Position numbers and translations under genes: made by a program. This document shows, one piece after another, positions 41,401 through 51,215 of a stretch of DNA of 64,000 bases. The notes below the pieces were generated by a model. The model did no database searches and was not told where the DNA came from. It was given only the letters and a program-made list of their open reading frames with translations. Numbering within the stretch: position 1 is the stretch's first letter; each line of letters opens with the position of its first letter. Origin of the DNA: Camarhynchus parvulus (lineage: Eukaryota; Chordata; Aves; Passeriformes; Thraupidae); contig NC_044571.1 in NCBI RefSeq assembly GCF_901933205.1, forward strand, positions 72,107,689 through 72,171,688, read 5' to 3'.

Positions 41401-44400
41401 GATTCGTATGTAGATCATCCTGGAGGAGGACAAAACAACTGCAAATTATACCAGCATACAAACATTTAACTTATTTTATAGACAGTATGACTGCAACCAC
41501 AAATTGATGTAAAATAAATAGTCTATAATGTCATTTACTTTCCATATTTGAAAAAGTCAGCTTCAGTTCAAAGTAGTTTTCTAATCATGTACTCTGAAAT
41601 TCAGCATTACAACTACTTCAGTACTGGTTTTCTGCTTATGTGTGTTGTCACAGCTCACATTAAGGTTGTTAACAGATGTAGTTCATGTCATGTGTCACAC
41701 CAGGAAGGCTGCAGATCACACTGACAATATTCTCATGCTTAAAAATAAGCATTTGCTGAATCACCGTGCCATTCAGCAGATGAGGACTTGCGCTACCTCC
41801 TCGTTACAATAACTTGTATGATCATCTTATGGTTTCTATCACACATCTGTGCTACCTCTAAAAGAAGTTATGCAGGGTATGTCAGATAGCCACCCCTTCC
41901 TTGTTTATTTGGGACAGACCATAGATTTATGCAAAATAAAGACCAGAAGGAAACTGTGATCTTTTCTCTGACCTCTTAATAAAAAAACAGAGAACTTGGA
42001 ATGTCTGTTAAAACCACAGCTTGCCTACCCTTAGAAATAACTTCTGCAGTCTCAAGGCTTTCTTCCAATGAATAATCTTACATGGTCCTCAATTAATTCA
42101 AAGGCTTAATGATCCTTACTCTTATATAATTTCTAATATAAGAAATTATATAAAATGTATTAAAATATATACATATATATCAATAAATATATCTGTATGC
42201 TTTGTATGTTAAAAATTTATTTCCTTATGCTATGACAATAGGAAACAACAGCTACTCTTAAGCTTTGTTTGAAGATTAGTTATATATTTGTTATTTAGGA
42301 CTGAAAGATTTGCATCACTGAAAAAAAGACTGCTAGAAGATAAAAGCTTTGATCTTTCTATAGAGGATTTTTCTAAGAGTGACCCTAAACCTATTAATTA
42401 TTTTTTCCTCTCTTCAGCATCATGGAAAGTCAAAGAAAGTCCAGTTTCCAGCAGAGTCTAATAAACTAAAATAAACATCTGTAAATGTCACTATAGTTTT
42501 CTCCTGTAAAATAACACTACAATATTACAAGTTTTGTTAACATTCACTTGAGGAAACTTGCATTAACCCACTTATTATTGAGCTCCTTTATTTTACCTTA
42601 TAAATATTTTATTAAAATTTTATATAAATGAAGATGGTAAAGCAGTAAGTGAGCTATGTAAAGAAGCCCAAATGAATTTCAACAAAATCATTATGAAGAC
42701 AATCTTGTGGTGTGGGTTAAAACCCACATCATCTCTTTTGAGGAAATAGAGATTTAAACATTCTCTCATTATTTAACATACCTGAGCACTACTGCCACAC
42801 TAAATGCATGCTGGTAAAAAAGTTATTTTAGATACTTAAATACACATCAATTTCCAAATTCAGTGCAGTCCAAGCATTCAGTATCTCTCCCTCTTTCTCC
42901 TGATTTACTATATAAAAACACAATTTAATTTTTTCAAACTTACATTTAAAGAAATGTATTTATCTTCATAATCCACTTCCAAGGGAACTTCGATGAGGTT
43001 TTTGAAGGCTTTCTTCATTTGCTCACCATTTCCAATAGCAAAGTAACATAGGATCAGGTTGAAGCCTGCCTTCAGGTTTGGGGATATGTTCATTATTTCT
43101 TCAAATGAAGAAATGGCATCAACATATTGGCCAGTTTTAATAAATGCAACTCCAATATTTTCCATTATTTTTATCCTAAGTAAGAAATCATGTTTAGGTT
43201 ATATTTTTAACTACTAAATCATACTGTATTCAAAACTTGTATTTCATAAGCATGCCTCCTAGAAGAAACTCACCTCATCTGTTTGTGGGAACTAGTAATC
43301 TGGTCTAGAGCCATACGGTAGAATTTGATAGCTTTGGAATAGTTCCGTTGTTTTAAATAAATATTTCCCATATTTACCTTCAGTATACCTATCAAAAGGA
43401 GTCAATGAGTTACAACATTTTAAAAGTGTTTCAAGCTGACAGAGTAGAACACCACCTTAATAAATTTGTCTTCATTATAGGATAGCAATGTCCCTTTAAA
43501 GCTGCACTGCACAGAACTGCCTTCTTTGAGTTTAACTCAAGAGAAGATGAGAGAGAAGATGAAGTAGTGATGAAACCTAGAATAGAACTATCATGAAAGA
43601 TGTATTCTGATTTTGAATTGAGGGATGAAGTGGAGATTATTTATAGTGCTCTCCAGAAAGAAACTGCAAATAAGCATATCTGAAAAAAAAACCCCGCTGT
43701 AGGAGTCTCAGAGATACGCAAAATACTAAAAGAAGCTTTCAGGAGGGAAAGGCCAAGTCAAAAGAAAAAAAAATAGTAACAGAGAAGACCACATAGCATG
43801 TGTGACATGAGAAAATTATGTATTTGTCTTTATGTTTAGCTTAGTCTGTGGAAAGAAAAGACTTCACGATTAGTATAATTGGATGTGGTCTGGCTCTCCA
43901 AGTCAGAGATTATGAATACCTGTCACCCACTCTGAGTGGCAGACATGAGAGCTGAGTTCCCAGAGTATCAGCACCATGCAGATGCAGTCCTCAGTTTGAA
44001 TGCCTGACTGCCAGTTTTAATCCACTTTGGGATACAACCTACCTCCATTGCTGAACATCTTATTCTTCACTATAACTTGGTAAGTAGTCAGTGCTTCAGC
44101 ATACATTTCATTAGCAACATACTGACTGGCCAGATTGAGGAGAACCTATAAAAAATTGGAATTACAGATTTCAGGTTAATTTTACCTTGGAACTACTGTC
44201 TTTATCACTTGTAAGCTTCCCATCTTTAATGTTCCTTTGTTCTTGCAAATTGATATAGAGGAAACAAGTTTAAAAGCTACTTATTCTAGATAATTCTTTT
44301 ATTTTTGTACATAAATTACTAGCATTCAAAGTCATGCTACATGGGCCTCAGACCTAAGTAAACACAGTGCTATAATGCAAGGTTATTAAAAGATATTTAT

Positions 44401-47400
44401 ACAAGATAATTCTCAGAAACTGTGTGTAATTTATGACTCCCAACGTGTGGAAAAGGGTCCTATTGCCTGTGGTCACTCAGTTTAGAAGGGGAGAATTTTT
44501 CCAAACTGCTGTTTCACAACAGAAGTTCTGTTGGTGTCAGATAAAATAGCTCTGCATTTTTTTCCACAGCTTTACTTCGGCCTTCATGGTAAATTAAATT
44601 ACCAGGTCTGCCTAATTCATTACATTTATTGTTAATAATTGTCTCTACAGCACTACTTGGAGTACGAATTTAAATATCTCTCAAGCATTTTTATGCATGT
44701 TGTACGCTTTAAAAAAAAAAAAAGTTTACTATTTGAAAACCAGAGTGTAAATCTGGATACCTGCCTTTAGATTCAGAAATATTACTATATCCTATTTAAT
44801 GTAACACATTCTCAGTCACTTAATAGTTCAATTTAAAGGCAGCATCTTTTCTATTTTGTTTTCTCCTCTTGCCATATTATATTCTCTAGGCTATTTATTT
44901 CTGAAATACAGGGTCTGCATCTGCTGTATTTTGATATGCAGGTTTTACATGTGAATGAATAAATAGAAAATATATTAATGGAAATTCTTCCTCCACTTAA
45001 CATAGACTCTGTGGTTTCTCTGGCATTTGAGATTGCATGGGAATGGACTCGATGGCATGAATGGATCCCCTCTGCACACTGCCAGAAGCATTACAACACA
45101 GATACACATACACTTCAGGAAACACTGACATTTCTCCTCAGGTGGTTTTTTAGCAACATGTCAGTCACTAAAGATTTCTAAGCACTTACTGTGTAAGTGA
45201 GGTCTAAGTTGATACTTTCTGGAGGAGCAATTTGTTCACGTTGTCTCAACAATTCTCTTTCCTGTCTTCCAGCTTCTTTTGCCTTCTCCAGAGCCTTAAA
45301 CAAAACACTAGAATTTAACAGTGCCTTGAATCTTACAGACTTATGATGATGAAAATACATTCAAAACAAGTATGAAGACAATACATTCATGTCTATTTTC
45401 TTTGGCTTACAGACTGCACCAAATGCCTGAAAAAAGCACTATAATTCACTGAAAGGTTTTAATTAGCACTAGGCACACATACAGTTATCTAAGTCTGCTT
45501 AGCTGTGTAATTATGTACCCAATTATAATTCTCTGCAGATTGGTGTCAATATCCTTTGTACAAGGAACACTTTGGGTCTAGCAAGTGCCATTAGCACTCC
45601 TGTGTGCCTCCACAAGGGTACAATGATTAAGAAAGTAATGGTTACTACTCAAGGTGGCTATTGGAAGCCAGTGATAGAAGAAGTACTTCAAGATACAGTT
45701 TGATTCCTAGTCCTTATGATAGGAGGCAAATCCAACTTGGTTATTTTACAGATAATGAGTTCACGACTTTGATGACTTTTGCAGGAAAATGGATATTCTG
45801 CTGGACTTGTCAGAAACAAACATCCTATAGGATCCTTGGAGGCGTCTGAAACAATTTACATAAGAAACAACCCCTTTGACATCAAGAGCATTCTTGAGCA
45901 TATATGCAAGAGGCTCAGGAAAAACTAAAAAAATAGATTGGTTAATTAGCCACTACTCAGTGGCACAACAATGCACTAGTATCCTCTATAACAGAACAAA
46001 TACATTCAAACTGTCCATCAAAAATAGTTCCTTATCCATGGTAACCTTTGATCATTCATAGGAACCATCAAATGCTAGCTAGCCTGGGCCAGAACTGTGC
46101 CAGTACAACTAATCCATCAGACCCATCTGAAGAGGTCAATGGACACAGGCAGAAGGGAATTTTTGTACCACTCAAATCTTAACCAATATATACGCCAGAA
46201 ATAGAACTCCTACCTTTTTTTTTTCCAGCAAGCAAGGTATCACTAGACTTGAAAAGTATAATAAATTTAGAACTAAAATAATTTTAATAATTTTAAACAT
46301 TTGACCACAAGTCATTTTGAAACATCTATCTATACAAATTACAGCAGAAATAAGGTGAAAGTCAGAAAAACTACCAATTTCAAGTCTCCACAACTATTGG
46401 CAACACAGCTTTCTTCAACCAGTTCATTCACTTTTTTTTCCAACTGCCTCATCTTCTCTTCTAAACTAAAATAAAAATAACAACAAAAGGATTAACACTA
46501 AAGTTAAAGTAATGCAACTGCAAACAGCAAGTTTTTACACATTATATTCTCAATAAAACAATACAATGACATATCACATGTCACAACTAACTGGCACAAC
46601 TAACAACTATGGTTTTCTCATTCAAGAAAGTATTGTGTGAAACTATGCCTAGAGAAGATAGTCCAAAGATATCACATTCACACCTTAATTTGAGAACAGA
46701 GATCTATGAAAACATAAATCCTCTTACAAGAACAGTACAGACAGGCAGATTTCACAAAACAAATTTGTTCAGGAGAAGTAACTAGAAAACAACAGATGAG
46801 CTTTCATATCAAACACTAATGAAATGAAATATCACATGAAAAGCAATTAATTGAGCCTTTATTTGCATACATAATTCTAAAGCACTGCTTGCAAATGCCA
46901 ATTATAACAAAAAGTTGTGGTTCTTCTAGACTTTTTCCACTGCTAAATAACCAAACATTTCAGTAGGATTCCCTATTCCTGTACAGCTATTTGGGGAACA
47001 AACCTTGGTATTGTAAAACTCAAGGATTTTCTGAGTGAACTCCCCAGCATTCACACCACCCTGCAAGTTTCAGCTCATTTGTGTGGCAACAGCTACACCC
47101 AGGCTGCTGAGCAAGTCAGAACCACAAATCACTGAAATCAGATGCTCCTGAAAGTCAGCCAAACACATGCACAAACGTTTGTGGCATTATTCCATCAAGT
47201 TCAGAGTTTGGCCTCTCAAGGTTTTTTTAACTGCCTGGATGTTTTTAAACTCTCTGCACGGCTGGTTGCTGTTGATGCTTTGAAAGAATGTAATGCAGAA
47301 CTGAACAAACCTGTCTGAAGTTTTCTTTTCCAGAGGTGAAGCAGGACCTCTTGCTTGGCCAAGAGGATCAAATGAAGAACCTGAAAAATTAACAGAGCAC

Positions 47401-50076
47401 TGAAAACTGTAAAGTAACATCTCCCTGTGGCAGCTGGTGATTTCTACAAACCATACCTCTCGCAGCTGCTTTAGTGTAACCTGCAGCTTGCACTGCTGTC
47501 ATTGGTCGAGAAATCCCATCCTCAAATAAAGAAGAAGATATATTAAAATAAACTCACTAAAAATTATGTTGTAGACAACACAGACATAATTACATATTTT
47601 ATACATAATTTTTATATATTCCGTATATATTATTTTAATGACAAATTGTTCATTGCATATCAGTAAGTGTTAGAAACTACTACACTGTTATTGCTTCCAA
47701 ATCTGTGCTCAAATAAAACACATATCACTACCCTCATGCTTTCTGACAGTACTACGTTCAAAAAAGAACAAATTAAAAATGTAGTAATTTGTATTAATTC
47801 AATGAACTTCTAAATACTAGTATCTAACACTTACCAGAAAAATTCATTGTTCCAAATGAATAGAAAATGTAAATATTGGAACTTTTACCTGTATAGTTCC
47901 TGTCATGGGTCTTCCCATAGATGAAGTTAAAGTTGCCTTTGACTACAAAAATAAGTAAGTTATTTAAAATTGTCATTCACAAAGCATAAGAAGCCTACAT
48001 ACTGTCTTCTCAACACTAAATTTTAAAAGTTGAGCTAACTGTCACATAAGTTCATAGCAAAGTTCCCATTTAGGTTACTCATATGCAATATACTGCCAGT
48101 TCCTGGCAAACAAAGATGTTGAATGCTTCAGTTAGCACACATTCACAACAAAGGTTTTTTATGTATTTCGATACTTCCATCAGCTCTTTTAAAAAGAAGT
48201 ACATAGAAAATTATCTGAGGCAGCATACTTCACATTATTAAATTATTGAAATTGCTAGCTTGAAATTGAACAAGTAATTTAGACAAAATAGTTTAGTAAA
48301 ATTCTGTGTAGAGCTGATATAACCTGTCACCGTATTAATCTCTTAAGTAATATTTTCATGCAGATTTATTTTATCAATACATCTAGGAACACAACCAATT
48401 TTTTCTGATTCAACTAGAGATGTTTCAGAGCCCATATTCTTCAAGACTTGATTTCACCTTAACTTCCAGAAAATTTTCCCAAGCCCCCAAATAACAACCT
48501 CTTTAGTTCCCCCTGTAAGTGAACCCAATTAATACCCTGGACTCTAATGCCTTATGTAGCACAGAAGATTTGCAGCATGGTTCGGGAGAAAATAAACACA
48601 ACCAGGAACCATGCCTTGACCAAGAGCAAAAATTGTAAATTAAAACCAATGATCAGATGCAGTTCATTGGAATGAAATTCTTAATTTAGAAGGGCTCATT
48701 TTGTGCATGAAATTAAATAGTACATTTATATTTTGTAAATGACATTTTCATTAAGGATACAACAGAGCAAAAACCTGCCCCAAATCCAGTAGCTAGAGGT
48801 CTTGGACTTGATGTAGCAGGAATTTTGGCTGTCACCTGGGTGGGAAAAAAAAAGAACCAAACAAAAAACCCCCACCAATTAAAACCTGCATGTGTCAATT
48901 ATTAGTGTTTCTACATAGTAAGATCTACATTAATGCTAAGTATTTTTAAAGGTACTTACAGGGGGTCTTCTTCCATGACTTGTTTTTGCTGCCTGTTGAA
49001 AAGCTACATCATTTTCTAAATCCTAGAAAAGATAAAAACATTAGCCCTTTTAAAACCACAATACCCAACTCATAATTCCACAACCTTCAGACTACTGAAA
49101 GCAGATCGGTAAAAAATAAAAAATTCTTCACAAAATACTTGAAGATAACTGAACAGGGTTTACTGACAATAAATTACTATTATATTATTTGTCTGTCTTT
49201 TTTGGTATTTAGATTAGGAAATGTAAAAACTTGTTATTTTCTAAAAACACAGAGGAAAGAGAGCTGAAGTAGTAAAATATAACATTAATTTCTTTTTCCA
49301 TCCAAATGCTCTTATCAAACACACTCTTTCTGAATTTTGACATTAACAACTGCAATGCAGACATTAAAACATCTCATGTCTCTCAGGTCCTGCAGCAACT
49401 CCCATTAACTGGCTACTGGTATTTCACACAAGATGCCAAGTCTTGCTAGTGGGTTTGGACCAAATTACATCACTGGAGTTGTCCCAACTCCACCAAACCA
49501 GCAGTTATCCAAAAGTGGTCTGCAGGGCTACTTTAAGACATCCCAGATGCTCTACCAGTTGCAGAGACCTGCGGGATTCCATTTTTTACTGCGAGCTCCT
49601 CCAGCAGCAGCACAGTAGGAAACAAGTGACCTACTGACCACACAGGAGCCTCTTTTGTCAGAAAACTTGCTGCTGCACACAGCCTGGGAAACACCACACT
49701 GAATGTGCCTACAAATAATTATGATTTTATACTTCAAAAATGCTAACCTTTACAGCATCTTAGATCTGTTGAGATCTTCACAAGTGCTTAGTTGGAATAG
49801 AAAGCTACCAAAGAATTAACTATTCAAGAAGACCTAGAGAAACTTCAGATGTTTCTTGCTAAATAAAGTAAATTTCACTTCAAAGCAGTTGTAAAGTTAT
49901 ATGTTATTGTACCCATAAATTCTTATCTTATAATTCTAAGTTAAAATCCTATGTATGGGAAAGGTGGGAAACAGCAAATATTTTACCTCTGTGTCAAACA
50001 TGGGATTATAATCATTGTAGCCAGAATAGAGATCATCTTCATTAGTCTCAGGAGCCGGATGCACATTTTGCATCAT
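8310..50076 (-). CDS. IFT88: IFT88, intraflagellar transport protein 88 (complete, 25 coding exons)
   Basis: IFT88 (polaris, TTC10) is a TPR subunit of the IFT-B core. It moves cargo along the axoneme and is required to build cilia. Joined exons, 5' to 3': 50076-49987, 49022-48960, 48835-48779, 47942-47889, 47520-47457, 47380-47311, 46465-46375, 45294-45190, 44145-44043, 43388-43274, 43175-42944, 41419-41349, 40665-40579, 38038-37939, 33060-32974, 32371-32185, 31591-31483, 30049-29899, 28747-28632, 25792-25740, 25233-25168, 23463-23357, 17642-17588, 9205-9110, 8431-8310. They total 2,451 nt, giving 816 residues, close to the human length of about 824-833. An acidic N-terminus (NEDDLYSGYNDYNPMFDTE) and a low-complexity region precede the TPRs, which span roughly residues 198-700. 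A basic linker and an acidic C-terminus (DDFADEELGEDLLPE) follow. Two donors are GC (exons 3 and 24). The frame is intact, so the gene looks functional. Confidence 0.95.
9110..9205 (-). CDS. IFT88: IFT88 coding exon 24, with GC donor
   Basis: It encodes GERLSAKLKVLPGTNEPYEG then SSSKEI. The final codon is split, and the only frame-preserving donor is AG|GCAAGT, the ideal GC donor consensus. The next exon begins by completing Asp, then ASYADPLGPQPERPKTAA. The nearest GT, 4 nt further on, would break the frame. Confidence 0.9.
9206..17587 (-). other. IFT88 intron 23 (8.4 kb)
   Basis: This is the largest intron. I see AT-rich non-coding sequence, homopolymer runs (the longest is A18 at 15768) and no recognised transposon. 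A 132-codon minus-strand frame at 10528-10926 resembles no family I know and is probably chance. Confidence 0.6.
15768..15793. repeat. Poly(A) run
   Basis: Eighteen A residues are followed by G and seven more A. It may be the tail of a decayed insertion or a simple homopolymer. Confidence 0.9.
17588..17642 (-). CDS. IFT88: IFT88 coding exon 23
   Basis: It encodes RIKSGREGSARSRKEGSG, the Gly/Ser/Arg-rich tail linker. The acceptor is TGTGCAG and the donor GTAAGT. It ends in phase 1. Confidence 0.9.
20905..21445 (+). mobile_element. CR1 LINE fragment, about 540 bp
   Basis: CR1 3' landmarks occur in order: GAGAGGGCCCAGAGGAGGGC, a block on 'agcctggagaagag', GGTTGCCCAGAGAAGCTGTG, 'aaggtgtccctgccca' and a terminal ATTCTGTG octamer. 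It is antisense to IFT88. Its frames are broken by many stops. Confidence 0.93.
22848..22865. repeat. Poly(T) run
   Basis: Eighteen consecutive T residues in IFT88 intron 22. Confidence 0.9.
23357..23463 (-). CDS. IFT88: IFT88 coding exon 22
   Basis: It encodes LRFLVRLCTDMGLKEVQEYI then TKLKKAEKLKEIREQ, a helix followed by a basic, lysine-rich segment. The donor is GTAAGT. It ends in phase 0 at residue 726. Confidence 0.94.
25168..25233 (-). CDS. IFT88: IFT88 coding exon 21
   Basis: It encodes NYQKALEKYKVIHRKFPENV then E, the last recognisable TPR helix pair. The acceptor is TTTACAG and the donor GTAAGT. It ends in phase 1. Confidence 0.94.
25484..25680 (-). mobile_element. CR1 LINE fragment
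   Basis: In reverse orientation it contains the CR1 blocks CATTGTTCCAGTGTCTCACC, 'gaaaaattcctcccttat' and 'cagtttaaaactggtgctcc'. It is a partial, decayed copy ending about 60 bp from the IFT88 exon 20 donor and is in the same orientation as the gene. Confidence 0.82.
25740..25792 (-). CDS. IFT88: IFT88 coding exon 20
   Basis: It encodes PTQVKWQLMVASCYRRS, which is strictly family-specific. The acceptor is ATCCAG and the donor GTAAGT. At 53 nt it is one of the shortest exons. It ends in phase 1. Confidence 0.95.
25793..28631 (-). other. IFT88 intron 19
   Basis: AT-rich non-coding sequence with no recognised repeat or gene. Confidence 0.55.
28632..28747 (-). CDS. IFT88: IFT88 coding exon 19
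   Basis: It encodes SYRYFPSNIEVIEWLGAYYI then DTQFCEKAIEYFERAALI, a TPR with a conserved IEWLGAYYIDTQF core. The donor is GTAAGT. It ends in phase 2. Confidence 0.95.
29899..30049 (-). CDS. IFT88: IFT88 coding exon 18
   Basis: It encodes DPNQAIEWLLQLISVVPTDP then HVLSKLGNLYDTEGDKSQAF, two TPR units. The acceptor is AACTCAG, with a weak pyrimidine tract. The donor is GTAATT. It ends in phase 0 at residue 612. Confidence 0.94.
31483..31591 (-). CDS. IFT88: IFT88 coding exon 17
   Basis: It encodes LNRIDEALDCFLKLHAILPN then NAQVLYQLAS, a second-cluster TPR. The acceptor is TTTTTTAG and the donor GTATCT. It ends in phase 2. Confidence 0.94.
32185..32371 (-). CDS. IFT88: IFT88 coding exon 16
   Basis: Residues 464-525 contain ADLAVNSDRYNPAALTNKGN and then TVFANGDCEKAAEFYKEALR, two near-invariant TPR segments. 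The donor is GTAAGT. It ends in phase 1. Confidence 0.96.
32974..33060 (-). CDS. IFT88: IFT88 coding exon 15
   Basis: It encodes ALETLKMFEKKDSRVKSAAA then TNLSFLYYL, a TPR helix pair. The acceptor is TTTCTAG and the donor GTAAGT. Phase is 0 at both ends. Confidence 0.94.
35751..36980 (+). mobile_element. Older avian LTR, interrupted by a younger LTR
   Basis: Two halves of one LTR family flank the inner element. The left half (35751 to about 35840) has TTTGGCCGGGATAGTTAATT and ends near TTGATAAC. The right half (about 36490-36980) resumes near CACAGG and continues with AAAGCCAAGGCC, ACACAGCCATGACAGTTGGC and a terminal GCTGGGGTTAAATCACAA. From memory it resembles a widespread bird ERV LTR. It is antisense to IFT88. 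No internal retroviral genes are present. Confidence 0.78.
35841..36489 (+). mobile_element. Younger LTR nested inside the older LTR
   Basis: The 649-bp element begins TGTCCTGG and ends CCAGGACA, a perfect 8-bp terminal inverted repeat typical of LTR ends. It has AATAAA at 36354-36359 and a GC-rich middle. No coding region adjoins it, so it is probably a solo LTR. The boundary could shift by 2 bp because the flanks extend the match. No clean target-site duplication could be assigned. Confidence 0.82.
37939..38038 (-). CDS. IFT88: IFT88 coding exon 14
   Basis: It encodes CVDAVKDSHYVELANDLEIN then KATTYLRQQNFNQ, the conserved ELANDLEINKA-TYLRQ motif. The acceptor is GTTGCAG and the donor GTATAG. 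It ends in phase 0 at residue 434. Confidence 0.95.
38039..40578 (-). other. IFT88 intron 13
   Basis: Non-coding AT-rich sequence. Two frames of 82-118 codons (38550-38906 plus, 39198-39446 minus) are unrecognised and probably chance. Confidence 0.5.
40579..40665 (-). CDS. IFT88: IFT88 coding exon 13
   Basis: It encodes EEYIMTAAKLIAPAIETSFA then VGYDW, the highly conserved EKYIM-AKLIAP-IETSFA-GYDW motif. The acceptor CCTTTAG lies about 45 bp from a CR1 insertion in the upstream intron. The donor is GTAAGA. It ends in phase 2. Confidence 0.95.
40709..40909 (+). mobile_element. CR1 LINE 3' fragment next to IFT88 exon 13
   Basis: It has AGAAATTCTTCACTGTCAGG, GGAACAGGCTGCCCAGAGAA, 'aggtgtccctgcccatgg' and a terminal CCATTCTAT. 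It is well preserved, about 200 bp, antisense to IFT88, and begins about 44 bp upstream of the exon 13 acceptor. Confidence 0.93.
41349..41419 (-). CDS. IFT88: IFT88 coding exon 12
   Basis: It encodes DDLHTNLLIEAIKNDSLSQI then ERE, part of the linker between the TPR clusters. The acceptor is CTCCAG and the donor GTAATG. It ends in phase 2. Confidence 0.93.
42944..43175 (-). CDS. IFT88: IFT88 coding exon 11
   Basis: This is the longest coding exon (232 nt, residues 271-348). It includes ENIGVAFIKTGQYVDAISSF (a TPR), then NLKAGFNLILCYFAIGNGEQ and MKKAF. The donor is GTAAGT. It ends in phase 0. Confidence 0.95.
43274..43388 (-). CDS. IFT88: IFT88 coding exon 10
   Basis: It carries a canonical TPR: NMGNIYLKQRNYSKAIKFYR followed by MALDQ. 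The acceptor is GATAG and the donor GTGAGT. It ends in phase 2. Confidence 0.95.
44043..44145 (-). CDS. IFT88: IFT88 coding exon 9
   Basis: It encodes VLLNLASQYVANEMYAEALT and then TYQVIVKNKMFSNG, a first-cluster TPR (NLA-QY--N-MY-EAL-TYQ). The donor is GTAGGT. It ends in phase 1. Confidence 0.94.
45190..45294 (-). CDS. IFT88: IFT88 coding exon 8
   Basis: Residues 164-198 include ALEKAKEAGRQERELLRQRE and end SINLDLTYT. This is the charged helix leading into the first TPR. The acceptor is TTTAAG and the donor GTAAGT. Phase is 0 at both ends. Confidence 0.94.
46375..46465 (-). CDS. IFT88: IFT88 coding exon 7
   Basis: It encodes LEEKMRQLEKKVNELVEESC followed by VANSCGDLKL, a short coiled-coil-like helix before the TPR region. 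The acceptor is TTTTAG and the donor GTAGTT. It ends in phase 0 at residue 163. Confidence 0.93.
47311..47380 (-). CDS. IFT88: IFT88 coding exon 6
   Basis: It encodes SSFDPLGQARGPASPLEKK, where FDPL-Q-RGPASPLE is family-specific. The acceptor is TTTCAG and the donor GTTTGT. It ends in phase 2. Confidence 0.93.
47457..47520 (-). CDS. IFT88: IFT88 coding exon 5
   Basis: It begins DGISRPMTAVQAAGYTKAAA, then R, matching the conserved RPMTAV-AAG-TKAA motif. The acceptor is TTTGAG and the donor GTATGG. It ends in phase 1. Confidence 0.92.
47889..47942 (-). CDS. IFT88: IFT88 coding exon 4
   Basis: Residues 71-88 (SKATLTSSMGRPMTGTIQ) lie between a TTGTAG acceptor and GTAAAA donor. Phase is 0 at both ends. 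Confidence 0.93.
48779..48835 (-). CDS. IFT88: IFT88 coding exon 3, with GC donor
   Basis: Residues 52-70 are VTAKIPATSSPRPLATGFG. The frame and the family sequence require the exon to end at GGG just before GCAGGT. The nearest GT lies 4 nt downstream and would shift the frame. The next exon starts SKATLTSSMGRP in phase 0, so a GC-AG intron (47943-48778) is the consistent reading. Confidence 0.88.
48960..49022 (-). CDS. IFT88: IFT88 coding exon 2
   Basis: Residues 31-51 (DLENDVAFQQAAKTSHGRR then PP) match the conserved region after the acidic N-terminus. It has a TTCTAG acceptor and GTAAGT donor, and phase 0 at both ends. Confidence 0.93.
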
Positions 50077-50080
50077 TTTT
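49987..50080 (-). CDS. IFT88: IFT88 coding exon 1
   Basis: The acceptor is CAG at 50081-50083 and the donor GTAAAA. Four UTR bases precede tandem ATGs at 50074-50076 and 50071-50073. Residues 1-30 contain NEDDLYSGYNDYNPMFDTE, the hallmark IFT88 N-terminus. The human protein has an upstream start that was not located here. The exon ends in phase 0. Confidence 0.93.
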
Positions 50081-50559
50081 CTGTGAAACATTTAACATGC
50101 CAAATGTTATCTTGGTGGTTTTATATATTTAAAAATGCAAAATATAAACAGCAGTAGTTTGATCAGTCATAAAATCTAGGACTCACCTATAAACAATATT
50201 AAATGGCACCATTTCATGGATTTATATTTTTGTTTATATCAGTTATGAAAATTGTTTTAAAGGTATTTATCATTAAAACCAAATTATAATAATAACTAAT
50301 TGCATTACTACTTCTAGAATAGTATCTCTCCACTGTCATCTAACTCATCTTTGAGACAACTCATAAAGTTAGTCTTTATAGGGCAAACCATAGTAGTTAG
50401 CCTAATGAAAGGTATTTAATCTTGCTTTGAACCTTTCCTTCCGCATTCTAAGATCAACATAGCTACAGTTATGAAGCCATTTCAATTAAAACGGGTTTTT
50501 AAAGCTAGCATTAAGGAAGCCCGGGTTCCAAAGTCTTTCTCCACCAATATTTCCGTCTA

Positions 50560-51215
50560 ACACAGCGCGTTCACCTGGCGGCCCTTCGCTCACGGAGGGC
50601 GCACACTGAGGTGTCTCACTTTGCCTGGCTACCTGTTTTCATAAAAACCTCAAGAAGGCAACGTTTGCTTTCATCGACAACATAAAGTACATGCCCTTCA
50701 GCAAGCAAGCCTCAGCCAGGTCGCAGCGCACGGCTCCTCGGCAGCGGGAGGATGAGGAGGATGTTCCCCGTCGCTTCCCCGCCGTGCGCGGTGCCCCGCG
50801 GCCGAGCCGCTCCCGGCGCGGGTTCCTCCAGCGGGGGCCCGGTAATGAGCCCCGGAGCGGGGGCGGCTCAGGGCACGGGCGGGACTCGCCCTCGGCTCGC
50901 CTGCGGCCCGCTCGGCTCTCAGGGCCGGGCGGCGTTGCCCGGGACACGGCGGCGCTCCCCGCATGCACCGCGGCCGGGCGGGGCGAGCCGCGGGCGGGGC
51001 CGGGCGCTGTCGCAGCCGCTGCGCCGGGCGGGCGGGCGGGCGGTGCTTCCGTGAGGGGCGGGCTGGGGGCTGGGCCTTGGCGCTCGAGGGAGCGGAGAGC
51101 GGACACTCGCCTCGCTCCTGCCAAGTAAACTGCCCGGAAAGTCCGTCAAATGCCTGAACACGTGCTTCATTGCCAATCCAGTCGCAATCCAAAACGTCAC
51201 CTTTTCCTCCAATGA
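50560..51215 (-). promoter_or_regulatory. IFT88 CpG-island promoter and likely 5' non-coding exon
   Basis: A dense CpG block (about 50700-51060) lies upstream of coding exon 1. On its far side are two CCAAT boxes (51173-51177 and 51209-51213) and a CACGTG E-box (51159-51164). Coding exon 1 has an acceptor, so at least one upstream non-coding exon must exist. Candidate minus-strand donors are CCAG|GTGAAC, ending at 50575, and ACAG|GTAGCC, ending at 50633. I cannot choose between them. Long frames here on both strands come from high GC content. Confidence 0.65.
50934..50945. promoter_or_regulatory. Possible RFX X-box, imperfect
   Basis: GTTGCCCGGGAC has an intact RFX half-site (GTTGCC) and a partial second half. 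RFX X-boxes are typical of ciliary gene promoters, so the location fits, but short GC-rich motifs arise easily by chance in a CpG island. Confidence 0.3.

Noticed and set aside
43860..43935. Possible tRNA-like stretch (tagtataattgg followed by a possible hairpin)
   Set aside because: No convincing cloverleaf, B box or acceptor pairing could be built by eye.
50639..51212. Frames of 97-164 codons on both strands in the IFT88 island
   Set aside because: High GC content removes stop codons by chance. There is no domain, and mirror frames exist on both strands.
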